The position numbers and the translations under genes are program-made. From Sequoia sempervirens (Eukaryota > Streptophyta > Pinopsida > Cupressales > Cupressaceae): DNA of 64,000 nt. Position 1 is the first letter of the stretch. Every line of letters starts with the position of its first letter. The stretch lies in contig VDFB02254869.1 in assembly GCA_007258455.2 (NCBI GenBank), positions 62,001 to 126,000 of the forward strand, in the 5' to 3' direction. The notes under the pieces are model-generated. The model saw only the letters and a list, made by a program, of their open reading frames with translations. It searched no databases and was not told where the DNA came from. Shown here one piece after another: positions 12,783 to 23,496 of the stretch.

Positions 12783-13119
12783 AAGTGTCTTAAACATATT
12801 GTGTAAGACCTCATTCATTCTAATCACATCCATATTGGTGGTGTTAATGATCAAGGAAATAATTATGTTGTCCCACCCAACCAAAACTTGCAAATCTTTA
12901 CCAACCCCATGCCAAATCATAATATCTATTTTGTGAAAGCTAGTGGTTACCAAGAATGATGTGATGAATGTTGAAAAACTTCAAGCTATAAATAATGACA
13001 ATATGAGTGATAATGAAAAAGAATTACAAGATATGGTTGGATTCATTGAGGTCTAAACTCGTAAGGTCCAAACCAAAATATCTCTTGACATTTCTTTCTC
13101 ACAAAATGACATAATCAAA

Positions 13120-13650
13120 TTTGCACCCGATGGTCCTCTTTACATCACATAAAGAATCAATGACAAGCCTACTAATGGGATATTAATTGATCTAGTGTGT
13201 GTAGATAATGTGATCACTACTGAATTATTATTTTTGCATGAAATTTATCAAGATTATTATGAACAACCAAAAGCATGGATCAAAGCACATAATGATTTTT
13301 CTTTCCCTACGATAGGTTTGATCACTCTTCCTTCAAAACTTAGACTAAAACAATTGAATGTCTCATTCTCCATAGTATCATCATCAAAAAAATTCCATGT
13401 GAAGCTTCGTTATCCATGAATTTGCTCCATGGATTGTGTCTCGTCGATAGTACATAAATATTTAAATTTCCATTTGGAAATGACATATTTACTTGCATCA
13501 TAGTGGCTTAATCGTGTGTCTTCCCATGGGAATTTCTCATTGGATTTATTTTGGCCTAAACCTATGGAATCTATTAAGCCTCATGAGGAATTTTTTTCAA
13601 ATCTTATCAAAATTTCAAGGAAAAGCGCATATTAGAATTATCCCTTAGCA
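13120..13650 (+). pseudogene. E1 protease-like domain remnant
   Basis: GILIDLVCVDNVITTELLFL near 13185-13245 occupies the place of a retroviral-type aspartic protease (hydrophobic-D-x-x, then N-I/V-I). It is followed by YYEQPKAWIKAHNDFSFPTIGLITLP and FHVKLRYP, the beta-strand blocks of this protease-like fold. The canonical DSG or DTG is absent; only one Asp remains. The same arrangement occurs at 55431-55870. Frameshifts separate it from the HGNFSLDYFWP-type block around 13520-13560. A maturation or structural role is inferred. Confidence 0.55.
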
Positions 13651-13652
13651 AC

Positions 13653-14235
13653 ATGCCTCAACCCATGATTGAGCCTCCTATTATTGATGAAGCCATGATT
13701 GAACCAAAAGCCCTTCCAAGTAACCAAGACCAACCCATGACAAATACTCTACTTATTTCATATAAAAGACCAAGAGATAACCATATAAGTCTCATGGTAC
13801 CTCCTAAGATCCAACAAGTTTATAAAGCTAAAGAGAAAGTGGTTGAACAACCTCCCATGGTTCCTTCTGTTAATCTCTTATGGGAAGAAAAAAAACCAAT
13901 GGTTGATAAACCCACTCCTACACAATCACAACTTGAAAATCATGTAAGAAGAAATAGAAATTCTAAAGAGCATAGGTGTAGATGTTGTGCTATTTCTCCT
14001 TAGGTAGAAGAAAATAAGAAAACATAAAATCAATATCAAATACCAATTGAAACAAAGCATGATGATTCTCCACCTTCACCACAACAACAACATGAAACTT
14101 CAATGGACATCATCATTAGGCCTCTAGTTGTGATTATCTTGGATGATGATGATGAGATTGCTAAGATTGATGAGGAAGTGCATAATGAGTTGAATTTATT
14201 ATTTTCCTCTTCCATGAGCTTAGATGATAACAACC
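13653..14235 (+). pseudogene. E1 Pro-rich and acidic linker, cut by E2
   Basis: Open from 13653 to 14003, with repeated IEPP, QPMTN and Lys/Glu-rich motifs. Then comes a segment with a four-Asp run (IILDDDDEIAK) ending at LDDNN where E2 inserts. With E2 and one duplication removed, the reading frame continues in the same phase at 26854. That is good evidence that both sides belong to one protein. Confidence 0.65.
14231..14235. other. Target-site duplication of E2, left copy (CAACC)
   Basis: CAACC precedes TGTTGGGTG. The identical pentamer follows the right LTR at 26849-26853. Confidence 0.88.
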
Positions 14236-14597
14236 TGTTGGGTGAAAATTATGTAATCCATTTTAACAAATTACAAAACTTAATTTCACCCATAGTTATG
14301 TGAGATAGAATCTCTCCTCTCAAAAAGGAGAGGCACCCTTCTTACTACTTATTGAAACTAAGGAAAAGTAATCATATATTTACAATAATGTACACTAAAA
14401 TAATAGTATGGGGGTGTGTCACATTCATGATTCCCTCTTCTTTCAAAGAATATGTTTTATAATGTTTCATGATTTAATCTATGGATGTAATACAATTTCA
14501 AATTAAAACTAAGCAGTAATTCCAATATTCCTAACTTGTCAAAGAAAATTCTAGGAATACCAGTGTGATAAAATACATAACCAAAAGGCTCACAGAG

Positions 14598-14960
14598 GCA
14601 CAAAGTTGTTCTGTAGTCTTCAATGATTAATTTCACAATAACCAACAATGTAAATGAAGCACAAAGTCTTCAATATACTTCACAAATAGATCCACGAACC
14701 AAGTGAATAATCCCAAGCATAAAGTCTTCAAATTAAACTCCATAAAGATTTCAAGACATGTCACCGGTTGTAGCACAAAGTCTATCAACTAATAACACCA
14801 ACAATCCACGTGAATATGATTGACAATTGTAGTACAAAGTCTACAAGTTCCCAACACAATTCATACACAGAAGAATGTAATAAAAAATTGGAGCACAAAG
14901 TCTCCAAGTTCTCAATCGAATCCACACACGCTCCAAATGTAATATGGTAGCAAAAAGACT
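14598..14960. repeat. Seven-copy degenerate array, about 59-bp period, in E2 3' LTR
   Basis: The core GCACAAAGTCT recurs at 14598, 14659, 14717, 14773, 14832, 14893 and 14950, spaced 56-61 bp. The sequence between cores is only loosely conserved. The partner LTR has the same array at 24609-24971. Confidence 0.75.
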
Positions 14961-16001
14961 ATTAGTACTATATCTGAATTCCCTTCTGATTAAAAAGATA
15001 GCATGCCATGTTCATATACATTTCAAGAAAATATAATGAGTGACATAATAACAATCTCACATATAGAAAATGTGTTCCAAAACAAAGGTTGGAAGCAATC
15101 TACTTCTTTTATTGATAAATTTCAAGTATGCACATTCAACTCAAAGTTTGCAATTGCTCATCAAAATTTGGGTAGCATCTACTCTCTAGAGATCAAAAGG
15201 TAACAATTACAATATAATCCTCTCTTATTTATAGATGGAGAGGAGAGCTAATCTAGGAAAAACCCTAACCAACTAGTTGACTTATTAAAAAATGTTGTCC
15301 TTAAATGTAGGAGAACATATTTGTTTTACATGTAATTACATTTTTGAAAATGACATGTAAAATGTCAAGCATGAAAAATGCTAAAACTGGGAAATCTAAT
15401 CTAAGGAAAAATTTGGCCTTCTTCAACATCATTTTCCATGAAAAATTCATGATGGTGTGCACTTCATCACTATCTGGAATTGGAGTGTACTTTTGAGATG
15501 ACAGGGATTCTTAAGATTAAATCCTCCAATGAGATTGAAGGCTTTCCAGTTCCTTTCAAATCTAGAATAAGTTGGAAATCCATCATTTTGTTAATTGAAT
15601 CTATTGAGAAAGCTTCATCTTCAAATTATTCTTGAACAATTGATGAACATTTCTTTGAAAAACTGAAACATGGGAAGAGCTTTCTAGTTGAACTTCAAAT
15701 CCTTCTTGCTTGGTGATAGGAAAGAACTCAATCAAAACTGCTCTGGAATCTGGACACAAGAGATCAGAATGTATGCAAGAGTAGGCTTTAACAATTCTAA
15801 TGCAAAGGTAGGAAAAACTAAGGTTTCAATCTAAGCAATTTCATGGGTTTGGGAAGCTTGGATGCGATGATGGCAGAGAATGGAGTGGAAGCGAGCAAAC
15901 TAGTGAATGGATGTGAGCAATGGAGAGAGAAAAATTGAGCAAAACAAAGCTTGAAATTCATTTTTGAATGATTTTTTAGTGTTTATAAAAACACTATTTT
16001 T

Positions 16002-16580
16002 TGTGCAAAAGCGTTGAGAATCAATGCTCTTACACTTGGAAATTCTTCTTTTGTTGCAAAAGCATTGAAAAATAGCACTTTGACATGTTTGGAACAATTG
16101 GGAAGAAATTCAGGCTTAAGCACTAAAAATCAGTGCTTCAACATTTGAAGGAAGTTCATCTTCATGTAATAGTGCTAATAAACCCCGCTCTTACATGCCC
16201 TTATGAGAAGATGGGTTAAGTGCAAAAGTAGGCATTTTCACCGCTTAAGCACAATGGGGGAAGATAATTTTATGTAGGAGCAGTGATTTTCACCGCTCCT
16301 ACATCTTGAAAGATGGAAGAAACTAATACATGTGAGAGCGGTGAAAATCACCACTCCTGCATGAAGGAGTTTGGGAAAATTATTTGAGAAAGCGATAAAT
16401 TTTGCTGCTTAGACATGGACAAGTGACTTAACCTCAAAATGCAAGAGTGTTGAGAAACAATGCTTAAACATGTTAAGGATGAAAGAAAAGTGTAAAAGTA
16501 TTGAAAATTAGTGATCTTACAATTAGGAGATTTTCTAGCTCTGCTCATGTAGGAGTGCTAAAAATCAGCGCTCTTACATG
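16002..16580. repeat. Array of about 11 short hairpins in E2 3' LTR
   Basis: Each unit is a small inverted repeat around A-rich or T-rich loops followed by CTTACA or CTACAT, spaced about 50-58 bp. The clearest is ATGTAGGAGCAGTGA paired with TCACCGCTCCTACAT at 16272-16304. Another is AGTGCTAAAAATCAGCGCTC near 16553. The arms change between units while pairing is largely kept. The partner array is at 26041-26613. Confidence 0.75.
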
Positions 16581-17026
16581 GACGAAGAATTTTCTAACTC
16601 CCAAATGATGAAAATTAACAAAATATTCATTTCAAAGATTTTTGAGAGATGGACAAGGACAAACACTTAAATAGATGATTTGAGGTTTAGGAAAATGCAT
16701 CAAGGCCAATTGAAATTTGCCTCGTTTTGCATGCTTAGAGTATGTGGGCTACAAAATAGACAAGTTTCATATGGGTTATCCCTCAAATTGAGCGTGTTGA
16801 ATTTGAGGATAACAATTGGATCAAGTTGGGGAGCTTCCTTCAATAATTTTTTGAAATGAATGAAGGGATAATAACTCTAGACTCCAAGTTCCTTTATCCA
16901 TCCATTGGGCATAGAGTCAGGCAACAAAACAAAAAGACACACAAAGACTCAAAGTGAAAAAGAAACTTTTTTCACCAGAAAGTTGGTGAATCAGTGATAG
17001 GTCTTCTCCTTTTGTCCCATGTTGCA

Positions 17027-17554
17027 TCATACAATGCTTATTCCAGGATCCCAAACATGATTGTGATAATGCCTCAACCTTTCATTTTTGGTTTGATACC
17101 AATTACTCTTCTGAGAAATCATTAACTTGGCATCACCTTGGTTATGAAATTTTTTAATTGCTTTCTTACATGCAACCTCCATTCTTAACAACAATGTTTC
17201 ATACTCTGCTTTTTCATTATTGTTGTTGGATTGTAGCTTGAAAGAAAAAGGGAATATTTTTTCTTCAATAGATATGAGCAAAATTCTTGTTCTTGATCCA
17301 GTGGACGAAAAATTGTCACCAAATTCAATGTTCCAAACATTGTTTGGATCTACTAAATTGATAACTTCAAAATTTGTGGCTTCTTTATTTGAAGAAGATT
17401 CTCCATCTGAAGAAGAATCTTTGTCTGAAGACAATTTCTTATCTGAAACAAATGCTATCTCTAAAGAAGACGAGCCATCAATTTTCTTCTCTTTTCTTGC
17501 ATCTATATCCAAAAACTCATATATTTCCTGAGCTTGCAAAAAGTAAAAACTCAT
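17027..17554 (-). pseudogene. pol: E2 RNase H domain (Ty3/gypsy type)
   Basis: An open 175-codon frame. The N-terminus (FYLQAQEIYEFLDIDARKE-like) and a Ser/Asp-rich stretch lead to WNIEFGDNFSSTGSRTRILL, FPFSFKLQSNNN, AEYETLLLRMEVA and GDAKLMISQ then YQTKNERLRHYHNHVWD. These match the ordered RNase H blocks. The first catalytic motif FDG has become FGD, but the Glu in AEYE and the Asp in QGDA are present. The family function is degradation of template RNA in RNA-DNA hybrids. It directly follows the protease remnant with no RT between. Confidence 0.8.
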
Positions 17555-17599
17555 CTTAGGAGACTCAAAGAGAAACTAAGCTTTTGGGTCATCCAATCT

Positions 17600-18180
17600 T
17601 GTTACAGAAAATTTTGCCTCCCTTTCTAGAAATAAATTCTTCATAACACCCTTGACGAGTATCCTTGCCTTTGACATATCCATTTTGAGTTGTCCTCACA
17701 TATCCTTGCAGAAATTACGTCCAAGTAAGAGACCATAGGATGCTCGAACATCTGCAACCAAGACAATCATCTTGATTTTCTTCTCCAAAAATGCAGCAAA
17801 TGCAAACTATGCATCCTTGATTTTCCTGATTAGAGGCACAAGTTTATTCTCCTTGGAGAAGCAACAACCAAATTTTTTTGTTAGATTTAGACCCAAGGCA
17901 GTAGCTACCTTAGAAGGCATGGTGGTGTCAGATGCACAAGAGTCAATAAGACAATTGCTCAACTTGAATCCATTGACTAGCAATGAGATGTAGAAAGGAT
18001 CAATCTTTTCTAGAATTGATGAGAGAGTGGGGACTAAGTTACTTTTCAGATGTTTAGGCTTTGGAGCAGCAGGAATATCTAAAGGGATTTATTTAGATGG
18101 TTTAGTTCCTTCATCCTTCACAAGCCTATCAAATTTCTTAGGATTGGCTTTCAAATACTCGGCTTCAGACATCTGGATTT
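17600..18180 (-). pseudogene. E2 aspartic protease remnant
   Basis: On the minus strand, SEAEYLKANPKKFDRLVKD (about 18170) leads to PFYISLLVNGFKLSNCLIDS and CASDTTMPSKVATALGL. The active-site hexamer DSCASD at 17944-17927 replaces DSGASD: Asp and Ser are kept, while Gly has become Cys. Further blocks IVLVADVRASYGLLLGRNFC complete a pepsin-like fold of this family. In-frame stops stand at Gln positions (KDA.FAF, KDM.GQL, PKA.FLF). Confidence 0.8.
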
Positions 18181-18699
18181 TTTTTCTTCACATGATCAAT
18201 GATATCAAATCTTTGGAAGGAATTGATCAAGGAAGTAGGTGTAACTTTTGGGATAGGTTTATCAAAATGGGCACTGGTCTTAGGAACTTGATAATTGGTT
18301 TTTGTACTTGAAGAAAAAATAGGAGGACGAGGAGCACTTATTGATTTATTTACCGTGTCCTTTGGTTGCAGTGGAAAAGGGGTACCTCTTTTTACAATTG
18401 TGATTAGCGGATTTTCCTTTGCTTTTGTATTATCAACTTGATTTTGATCCAGCTAATTTTTTTTTGATCGAGTGAAGACATCATATGCATCTACCACTAT
18501 GTCCTCATCAGGTTCATGCTCAAAATGCAAATAACCAATGTTAGAGTCAACAGCTAGATTTGCTTCACCTTCATGGAACAAATTCACCTTTTATTCCATA
18601 GGATATCCCATTTGTGTATAATCACCTTGCTCTACTTCATAATATACCCCACAGCTGCATTGGTGGGTGGAGCTTCAAGTGCAAGCCTTCCTTATGTTG

Positions 18700-19097
18700 C
18701 TAGAAGATGATTCTGATTTCTATTCCCATAATAGTTATGGAAAGTCTTTCATGGAATATCCTTGTAGGTATTATTGTTAGAAACTTTCTTTTTCAAAGCC
18801 AAAATTTCATTTGCCAACCTTTGAACCATAGGATTAGTAAAGTTAGAGTTAGCATTGGAGGCTGAAGATCCTGACACATGCACCTTCTTGTTTTCATTCA
18901 TTCTTATTTCTCCAACGAGAATCATATCATCCTCAAGACTGGTTGCTAACTGCTGAGCTTCTTCAACATTGGCAAGAGATACCCTACACAAAAGAAAATT
19001 TACTTTGGGAAGTTACGTATTGATGAAGAAACACTTTAAGTTATGATTTGTTGGTCTTGCCACCACTGGGATCCTTGTCACTAGCTTTTTAAACTTA
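18700..19097 (-). pseudogene. gag: E2 gag, C-terminal half
   Basis: Immediately beside the GCCAC duplication the minus strand reads AKFKKLVTRIPVVARPTNHN, then CFFINT.LPKV, NFLLCRVSLANVEEAQQLAT and SLEDDMI. These are the distal blocks of a gypsy gag (N-K-V-I-P, cffI-ALP-dI, DLE-AQ--A-). It is followed by a Ser/Asn-rich tail and a short Leu/Lys helix ending near 18749. Its N-terminal half lies on the other side of E3 at 23497-23890. Confidence 0.8.
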
Positions 19098-19102
19098 GCC
19101 AC
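19098..19102. other. Target-site duplication of E3, left copy (GCCAC)
   Basis: GCCAC precedes the LTR edge TGATGAGGGC. The identical pentamer follows the right LTR at 23492-23496. Confidence 0.87.
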
Positions 19103-19810
19103 TGATGAGGGCATAGCTTGAGACACAGAAAATAACCCACAAACAAGAGAATAATTTTATTATTCAGAAAATGGAGCTTCTTACATGTAGAGGATCTCAA
19201 ATCCCCAAGTTCTACAATACATGCAAGTTACATAAAGGTACAAAATAACCCTTTCGCAATATGCAAACTTGTCCCCAAAAAGTTACCCAAAAATACTAGA
19301 AACCTACCCATAAATAGAGCTCCTCTTTAGTTTGGAGCCAAAACAACATTAAAATTTGAGTTTAGGTGGTTTGGCACCGAAAATTACAACTTGAAGTTCA
19401 AATTTCAAAAGAACATTTGCAATTGTATCTTCTAGAAAGTGCGCCAACTTCCCGGGGCCATAACTTTTGATCTAGGGCTCTGATTCGCGAACCATTTGAA
19501 CCGTTGGAAAAGTCTCAAAGTCAAGAACACCCTAAAAATTTTCTACACTGATTTAGGCAAGTTTTGGGGCCATTCTAGAAGCTCTAAGTGCCTCAAATCC
19601 AACTCGGAAGATTTTCAGGTGCAAATTTGGGAAACTAAAACTGCAATATCTTTCAACCTAGTAATAGAAAATAAAAACCATAAATTGGGAATTTAATTAT
19701 GATGAAAAGGGTATCCAAAAATGTAAAAACATCTAAAAAATGATAAACTTGAAATTTAACTATTTTTGGGTGATGCAAGATTGCCCTTACACCACTGGAT
19801 GCTCACATCG
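19103..19810 (-). repeat. E3 3' LTR (low-coordinate copy)
   Basis: Begins TGATGAGGGCATAGCTTGAG. It is colinear with 22781-23491 through GCCCTTACACCACTGGATGC, and its last bases (ACATCG) are decayed relative to the partner's GCATCA. Base differences are scattered. Confidence 0.85.
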
Positions 19811-19859
19811 GACACGAGGAGTAATTTTAAAGTGACCCCATCGATCTCGGTTGGTTGAG

Positions 19860-20170
19860 AGAAAACCCAGCCAGATCAACCACTACATAGATAGCCGGGA
19901 TGAATCTTCCATAGGCCTTCCTCTCCATTTCACCGGATATTCATTTTGCATATTGCTGTTCTAGTACTTTCGCTTTACCACGTGGCTATCCAAGATTGCT
20001 TCAATCTCCTCATTTTCTGAAGTAGGTGCTGGAATCCAACACTGTTCCATTGTTGGTACTTCCTCTACACCACCTTCATGATACTCTGTCAAATCTGAAA
20101 TGTTGAACACAGAGGAAATGTTGAATCCATCTGGCAACTCTACCTCATATGCATTCCACGAATCTCCGCC
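19860..20170 (-). pseudogene. E3 polyprotein C-terminus with chromodomain-like segment
   Basis: From about 20170 downward the minus strand reads NAYEVELPDGFNISSVFNIS, DLTEYHEGG, IEAILDSHVVKRKY, stop, then NEYPVKWRGRPMEDSS. The NAYEVELP...FNVSDL block is the segment after integrase in chromoviruses, and VKWKGR---ED--W is the chromodomain signature. One stop (Gln position) separates the two parts. In intact relatives this domain is thought to guide integration toward particular chromatin. Confidence 0.75.
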
Positions 20171-20299
20171 GATGCCGGTTCTTCCAGGGTAGGCCATTCC
20201 ATAATAGCCTTTACCTTCTCTGGGTCCATCTTGAGACATTCTGCTGATACAACAAACCCCAAGTACACTAACTCCCTCTTCACAAAACTGCACTTCTTC

Positions 20300-20950
20300 A
20301 GATTAATCAATAGTTTCTCTTCTTTTAACTTCTCAAAGGCTCTCTGAATATGTATTAGATGCTCATCCAGCGTCTTCTTGAGAAATCAAAATATCATCTA
20401 AATACCACAGTAACAAAGGCTTCCGGAAATTATTTTGAGTACCTTGTTCTTAAATTAAGCTGAAATGTACTTTCGAGTGCGTGGATTAGCCAAAAGGCAT
20501 GACCTTCCCTCATACACAATGCCCTCTTTGGTCTTGAAGGTAGTCTTCCATTCATCTCCCTCTTGAATCGGATCTGAGTGATATCCATATTTGAAGTCAA
20601 TCTTTGTGAAATTACTAAAGCTCCCTCAAGCAGTCCATTAGGTCATCCATCCTTGGCGGGGAAAATGCGTACTTGATTGTTATCTTGTTTTATGGCTCGA
20701 GAATGCGTACACATCCTCCCTCCCCATCCTTCTTTGGTGCTAGTACTTGCGAGGAGCGCATGGATAAACTCTCGATAATCAGGCCTTTCTCAACAACTCT
20801 TGAACTTGTCTATTCAACTCCTCATTTTTTTGCTAAGAGTCATTCTATGAGCTACCTTATTTGGAAAACTAGCTCTAGGAATCAAGTCGATCAATGACTA
20901 ATCTTCCTTATTGGTGGCAGTAACCACCAGTGCATTATTAGAAATAATAT
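20300..20950 (-). pseudogene. pol: E3 reverse transcriptase remnant
   Basis: Minus-strand blocks include DLIPRASFPNKVAHRMT (about 20890), KITIKYAFSPPRMDDLMDCL (about 20640), GKVMPFG (about 20500), and WYLDDILIS near 20405-20380, where the catalytic YxDD is intact. They match ordered RT motifs of chromoviruses, but several frameshifts and stops break the chain. At about 20290 the frame enters FCEEGVSVLG, the end of RT, before the deletion junction near 20170. Confidence 0.75.
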
Positions 20951-21189
20951 CCTGAAACTCATCCAACATCCCAGAAACTTCTTCTGGAACCTTCTCACTA
21001 TCCTCAATCAATGCATAACACACACGCTCATGCTTCATACCTTCTAAAAAATTTCTTCCATCTACATAACAAATTCTAGCACTACTACATACCTTTTCTT
21101 CAGTCTCCTATAGGGGTTTCAACTTGTGATGAACCCCATCCTTTGTCAAGGAATAAGTGTTTGCATGGCCATCATGTATAGCTCGCCTA

Positions 21190-21440
21190 TTGAACTACCA
21201 CGACCTCCCCAACAACATGTGACATGCATCTATGGTGATGATATCACAGAGTACCTCATCATGGTAGCTCCTAATCTTGCTTGAAATTACTAGGCGCTCA
21301 TTGGCCAAAACTTTGTGAGACATTGCAACCCGGGCAATCCGTCTGAGGATCGCGGTACCTTTCCCTCACCGGCTTCAACTTTGTGACCATCTCTTCACAA
21401 CACCCAGTTATCCCGATTCTCCGCGATCAATAATGACATC
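21190..21440 (-). pseudogene. E3 protease remnant
   Basis: CCDVIIDRGES at about 21435 corresponds to CDVIIDGGS--N. It is followed by ARVAMSHKVLANERLVISSK, DIITIDACHMLLGRSW and IHDGHANTYSL, the later blocks of the chromovirus protease (C-VIPMD-CHILLGRPW, DG--NTY). The catalytic Asp is kept and the following Gly is Arg. Confidence 0.65.
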
Positions 21441-21644
21441 ACAACATTTTCCTTCGCTTGCTTAATGCGAAATAGATTCTTCCTTTGTTTTGGTTCGCTT
21501 TTCGGGAGTCGCTGGGAATATATAATCCGCTGGGGCTTCTCACCTTTCAACATCATCTAAATGTTTAGATTGGGCCTCCTCATCTGCATGCGCAACCCTT
21601 CCACGACCTTCTAGCCTTTTGTCCGCCCTTCCTTGGTGTTGTGG

Positions 21645-21686
21645 ACATTCATAGGCTCGATGCCCTTCTTCACCACACTGGAAACA
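21645..21686 (-). pseudogene. gag: E3 gag zinc knuckle, intact CCHC
   Basis: The 14 residues CFQCGEEGHRAYEC fit C-x2-C-x4-H-x4-C exactly. This is one of only two knuckles in the window (with 47789-47830) that keeps all four ligands in the canonical form. It lies between gag and protease of E3. Confidence 0.8.
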
Positions 21687-21879
21687 TGTTCCTCTGAAAC
21701 CACCTCTTCCATATCCTTGTCCATATCTCCCTCATCCTCTACCTCTTTGATCACCACTGTTTTGATCACGAGGGTGGTAGAAGTTGTCATTCTTTTGGTT
21801 TTGTTTGAGTACCCACATTTCCGCTGCTTTTCATCATCATTTCGACTTCACGAAGTTCTACCACCATTACTTATGGCTT

Positions 21880-22682
21880 TGACCTCCCTCGTCCGCGCGC
21901 GCCATCAAATATTTTGTTGACTTCTCTTCCACCTTTAGAAGCGATACACATCCTCAATGGTGGTCGTGCGATGGAAACAACTCCTCACGGATACTTTCGA
22001 TCATGGCAAATTAAGATATCAGGCTGCAACCTCCCCTTATTGGCCTCTCTCACCTGTGACCCATTAAATTGATTATCTTGTGAAAATATTTGGTGTATTA
22101 TTTCATAGATGCTGCTTCCTTGCTTCCAACCCTTGCAGATTTCTTCCGCCGGATATAGATTTGTCAGGTATGAGCGCTTCTTCGGTTCTCACCGCCGTAC
22201 CAATCCTATCTGAGTGATCGACTTTTCCTCTTGATTTCTTTCCAAAGCGGACCTCTTTCTGAAATATTGGCATGACCCTTTGCTTCATTTTCACAAACTT
22301 AACCCGATCACGGGTCCTCTATTTCCTCATACTCAAAATATTCTTCTAGCTCATTGATCGATTCGATTAACTCTTTTGGAGTCGGACTTCCGGAATAACT
22401 GGGGACTTCTGCTCTGGGTCTTTTCCAAATCTTTGAAATGGCCCTTATTAGCTGCATTTGGTCTTGATCAATTACTTCTTCTTCCTCTTCTACCTCTGAA
22501 CCTTCTTCCTCTCCTTTATCCTCACTTTCCTCCCTCAGGTTTAACCCTCTTCTCAACTGCTCTTGTAACGCATCAACCTGTCTCTGGAGGGCTGCCAGTG
22601 CATCTCTTCCACCGAGCATTTTGCCACCTAGGCACCTCACGGCACCACCGGCCTTTCCACCAGGCATCCCTCTTGGAGGCAT
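21880..22682 (-). pseudogene. gag: E3 gag remnant
   Basis: The frame starts at the ATG at 22682 (MPPRGMPGGKAGG) and has a heptad-like LAALQRQVDALQEQLRRG, a Glu-rich stretch, then YSGSPTPKELIESINELEEY and FEYEEIEDP, the start of the gypsy capsid domain. After the first stop at 22308 the rest is broken by frameshifts but still shows KEAASMK.YTKYFHK and VARY-like pieces. The length and Met-Pro-Pro-Arg start are typical of chromovirus gag. Confidence 0.75.
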
Positions 22683-22767
22683 CTTTCTTGACCTCGATCC
22701 ACAACCACGGTCCTGGTGTGAACTACCTCACGATCGGTGATCTGTCCACACGCTCAAGAAAACCTCA

Positions 22768-22778
22768 CTCTGATACCA
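22768..22778 (-). promoter_or_regulatory. E3 primer-binding site (tRNA-iMet)
   Basis: CTCTGATACCA on the plus strand is the exact complement of TGGTATCAGAG. It stands two bases inside the 5' LTR edge at 22781. Confidence 0.88.
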
Positions 22779-22780
22779 CT

Positions 22781-23491
22781 TGATGAGGGCGTAGACCGAG
22801 ACACAGAAAATAACCCACAAACAAGAGAATAATTTTATTATTTAGAAAATGAAGCTTCTTACATGTAGAGGATCTCAAATTCCCAAGTTCTACAACACAT
22901 GCAAGTTACAAAAAGCTATAGAATAACCCTTTCGCAATATGCGAACTTGTTCCCAAAAAGTTACCCAAAAATACTAGAAACCTGCCCATAAATAGAGCTC
23001 CTCTTTAGTTTGGAGCCAAAAAAACATTAAAATTTGAGTTTAGGCGGTTTGGCGCCAAAAATTACAACCTGAAGTTCAAATTTCAAAAGAACATTTGCAA
23101 TTGTATCTTCTAGAAAGTGCGCCAACTTCCTGGGGCCATAACTTTTGATCCGGGGCTCCGATTTGCAAACCGTTTGAACCGTTGGAAAGGTCTCGAAGTC
23201 AAGAACACACTCAAAATTAGCTACGCCAATTTTGGCAAGTTTTGGAGCCATTCCAAAAGCTCTAAGTGCCTCAAATCCAACTCAGAAGATTTTTCAGGTT
23301 CAAATCTGGGAAACTAAAACTGCAATATCTTTCAACCCAGGAATAGAAAATAAAAACCATAAATTGGGAATTTTATTATGACAAAAAGGGTATCCAAAAA
23401 TGTAAAAACATCTAAAAAATGATAAACTTGAAATTTAACTATTTTTGGGTGATGTAAGATTGCCCTTACACCATTGGATGCTCCTGCATCA
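22781..23491 (-). repeat. E3 5' LTR (high-coordinate copy)
   Basis: 711 bp, TGATGAGGGC...CTGCATCA, with an imperfect terminal inverted repeat TGATG/CATCA. It is followed by GCCAC at 23492-23496. Confidence 0.87.
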
Positions 23492-23496
23492 GCCAC

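Larger units (their letters stand above)
14236..16814 (-). repeat. E2 3' LTR (low-coordinate copy)
   Basis: 2579 bp, beginning TGTTGGGTGAAAATTATG and ending GAGGATAACA on the plus strand. It is colinear with 24247-26848. The two copies differ by many substitutions and small indels, so the insertion is not recent. It contains a 59-bp-period array near the low end and a hairpin array near the high end. No clear polypurine tract is seen at its inner edge. Confidence 0.88.
19103..23491 (-). mobile_element. E3: internally deleted chromovirus (Ty3/gypsy), innermost element
   Basis: Two LTRs of about 0.71 kb (19103-19810 and 22781-23491) with TGATG...CATCA ends are flanked by GCCAC. Minus-strand order: iMet primer site, gag (22682-21880), intact CCHC knuckle (21686-21645), protease (about 21440-21190), RT with YLDD (about 20950-20300), then directly the terminal part of the polyprotein with a chromodomain-like segment. 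RNase H and integrase core are missing, so E3 is a deletion derivative. It is inserted in the E2 gag. Confidence 0.88.

Noticed and set aside
16002..16580. CRISPR-like array because of regularly spaced repeats.
   Set aside because: Repeats are degenerate hairpins inside an LTR of a plant retrotransposon, with no constant repeat and no cas genes.
22376..22783. Plus-strand 135-codon frame.
   Set aside because: Antisense shadow of the E3 gag and primer-site region, with no plant domain features.
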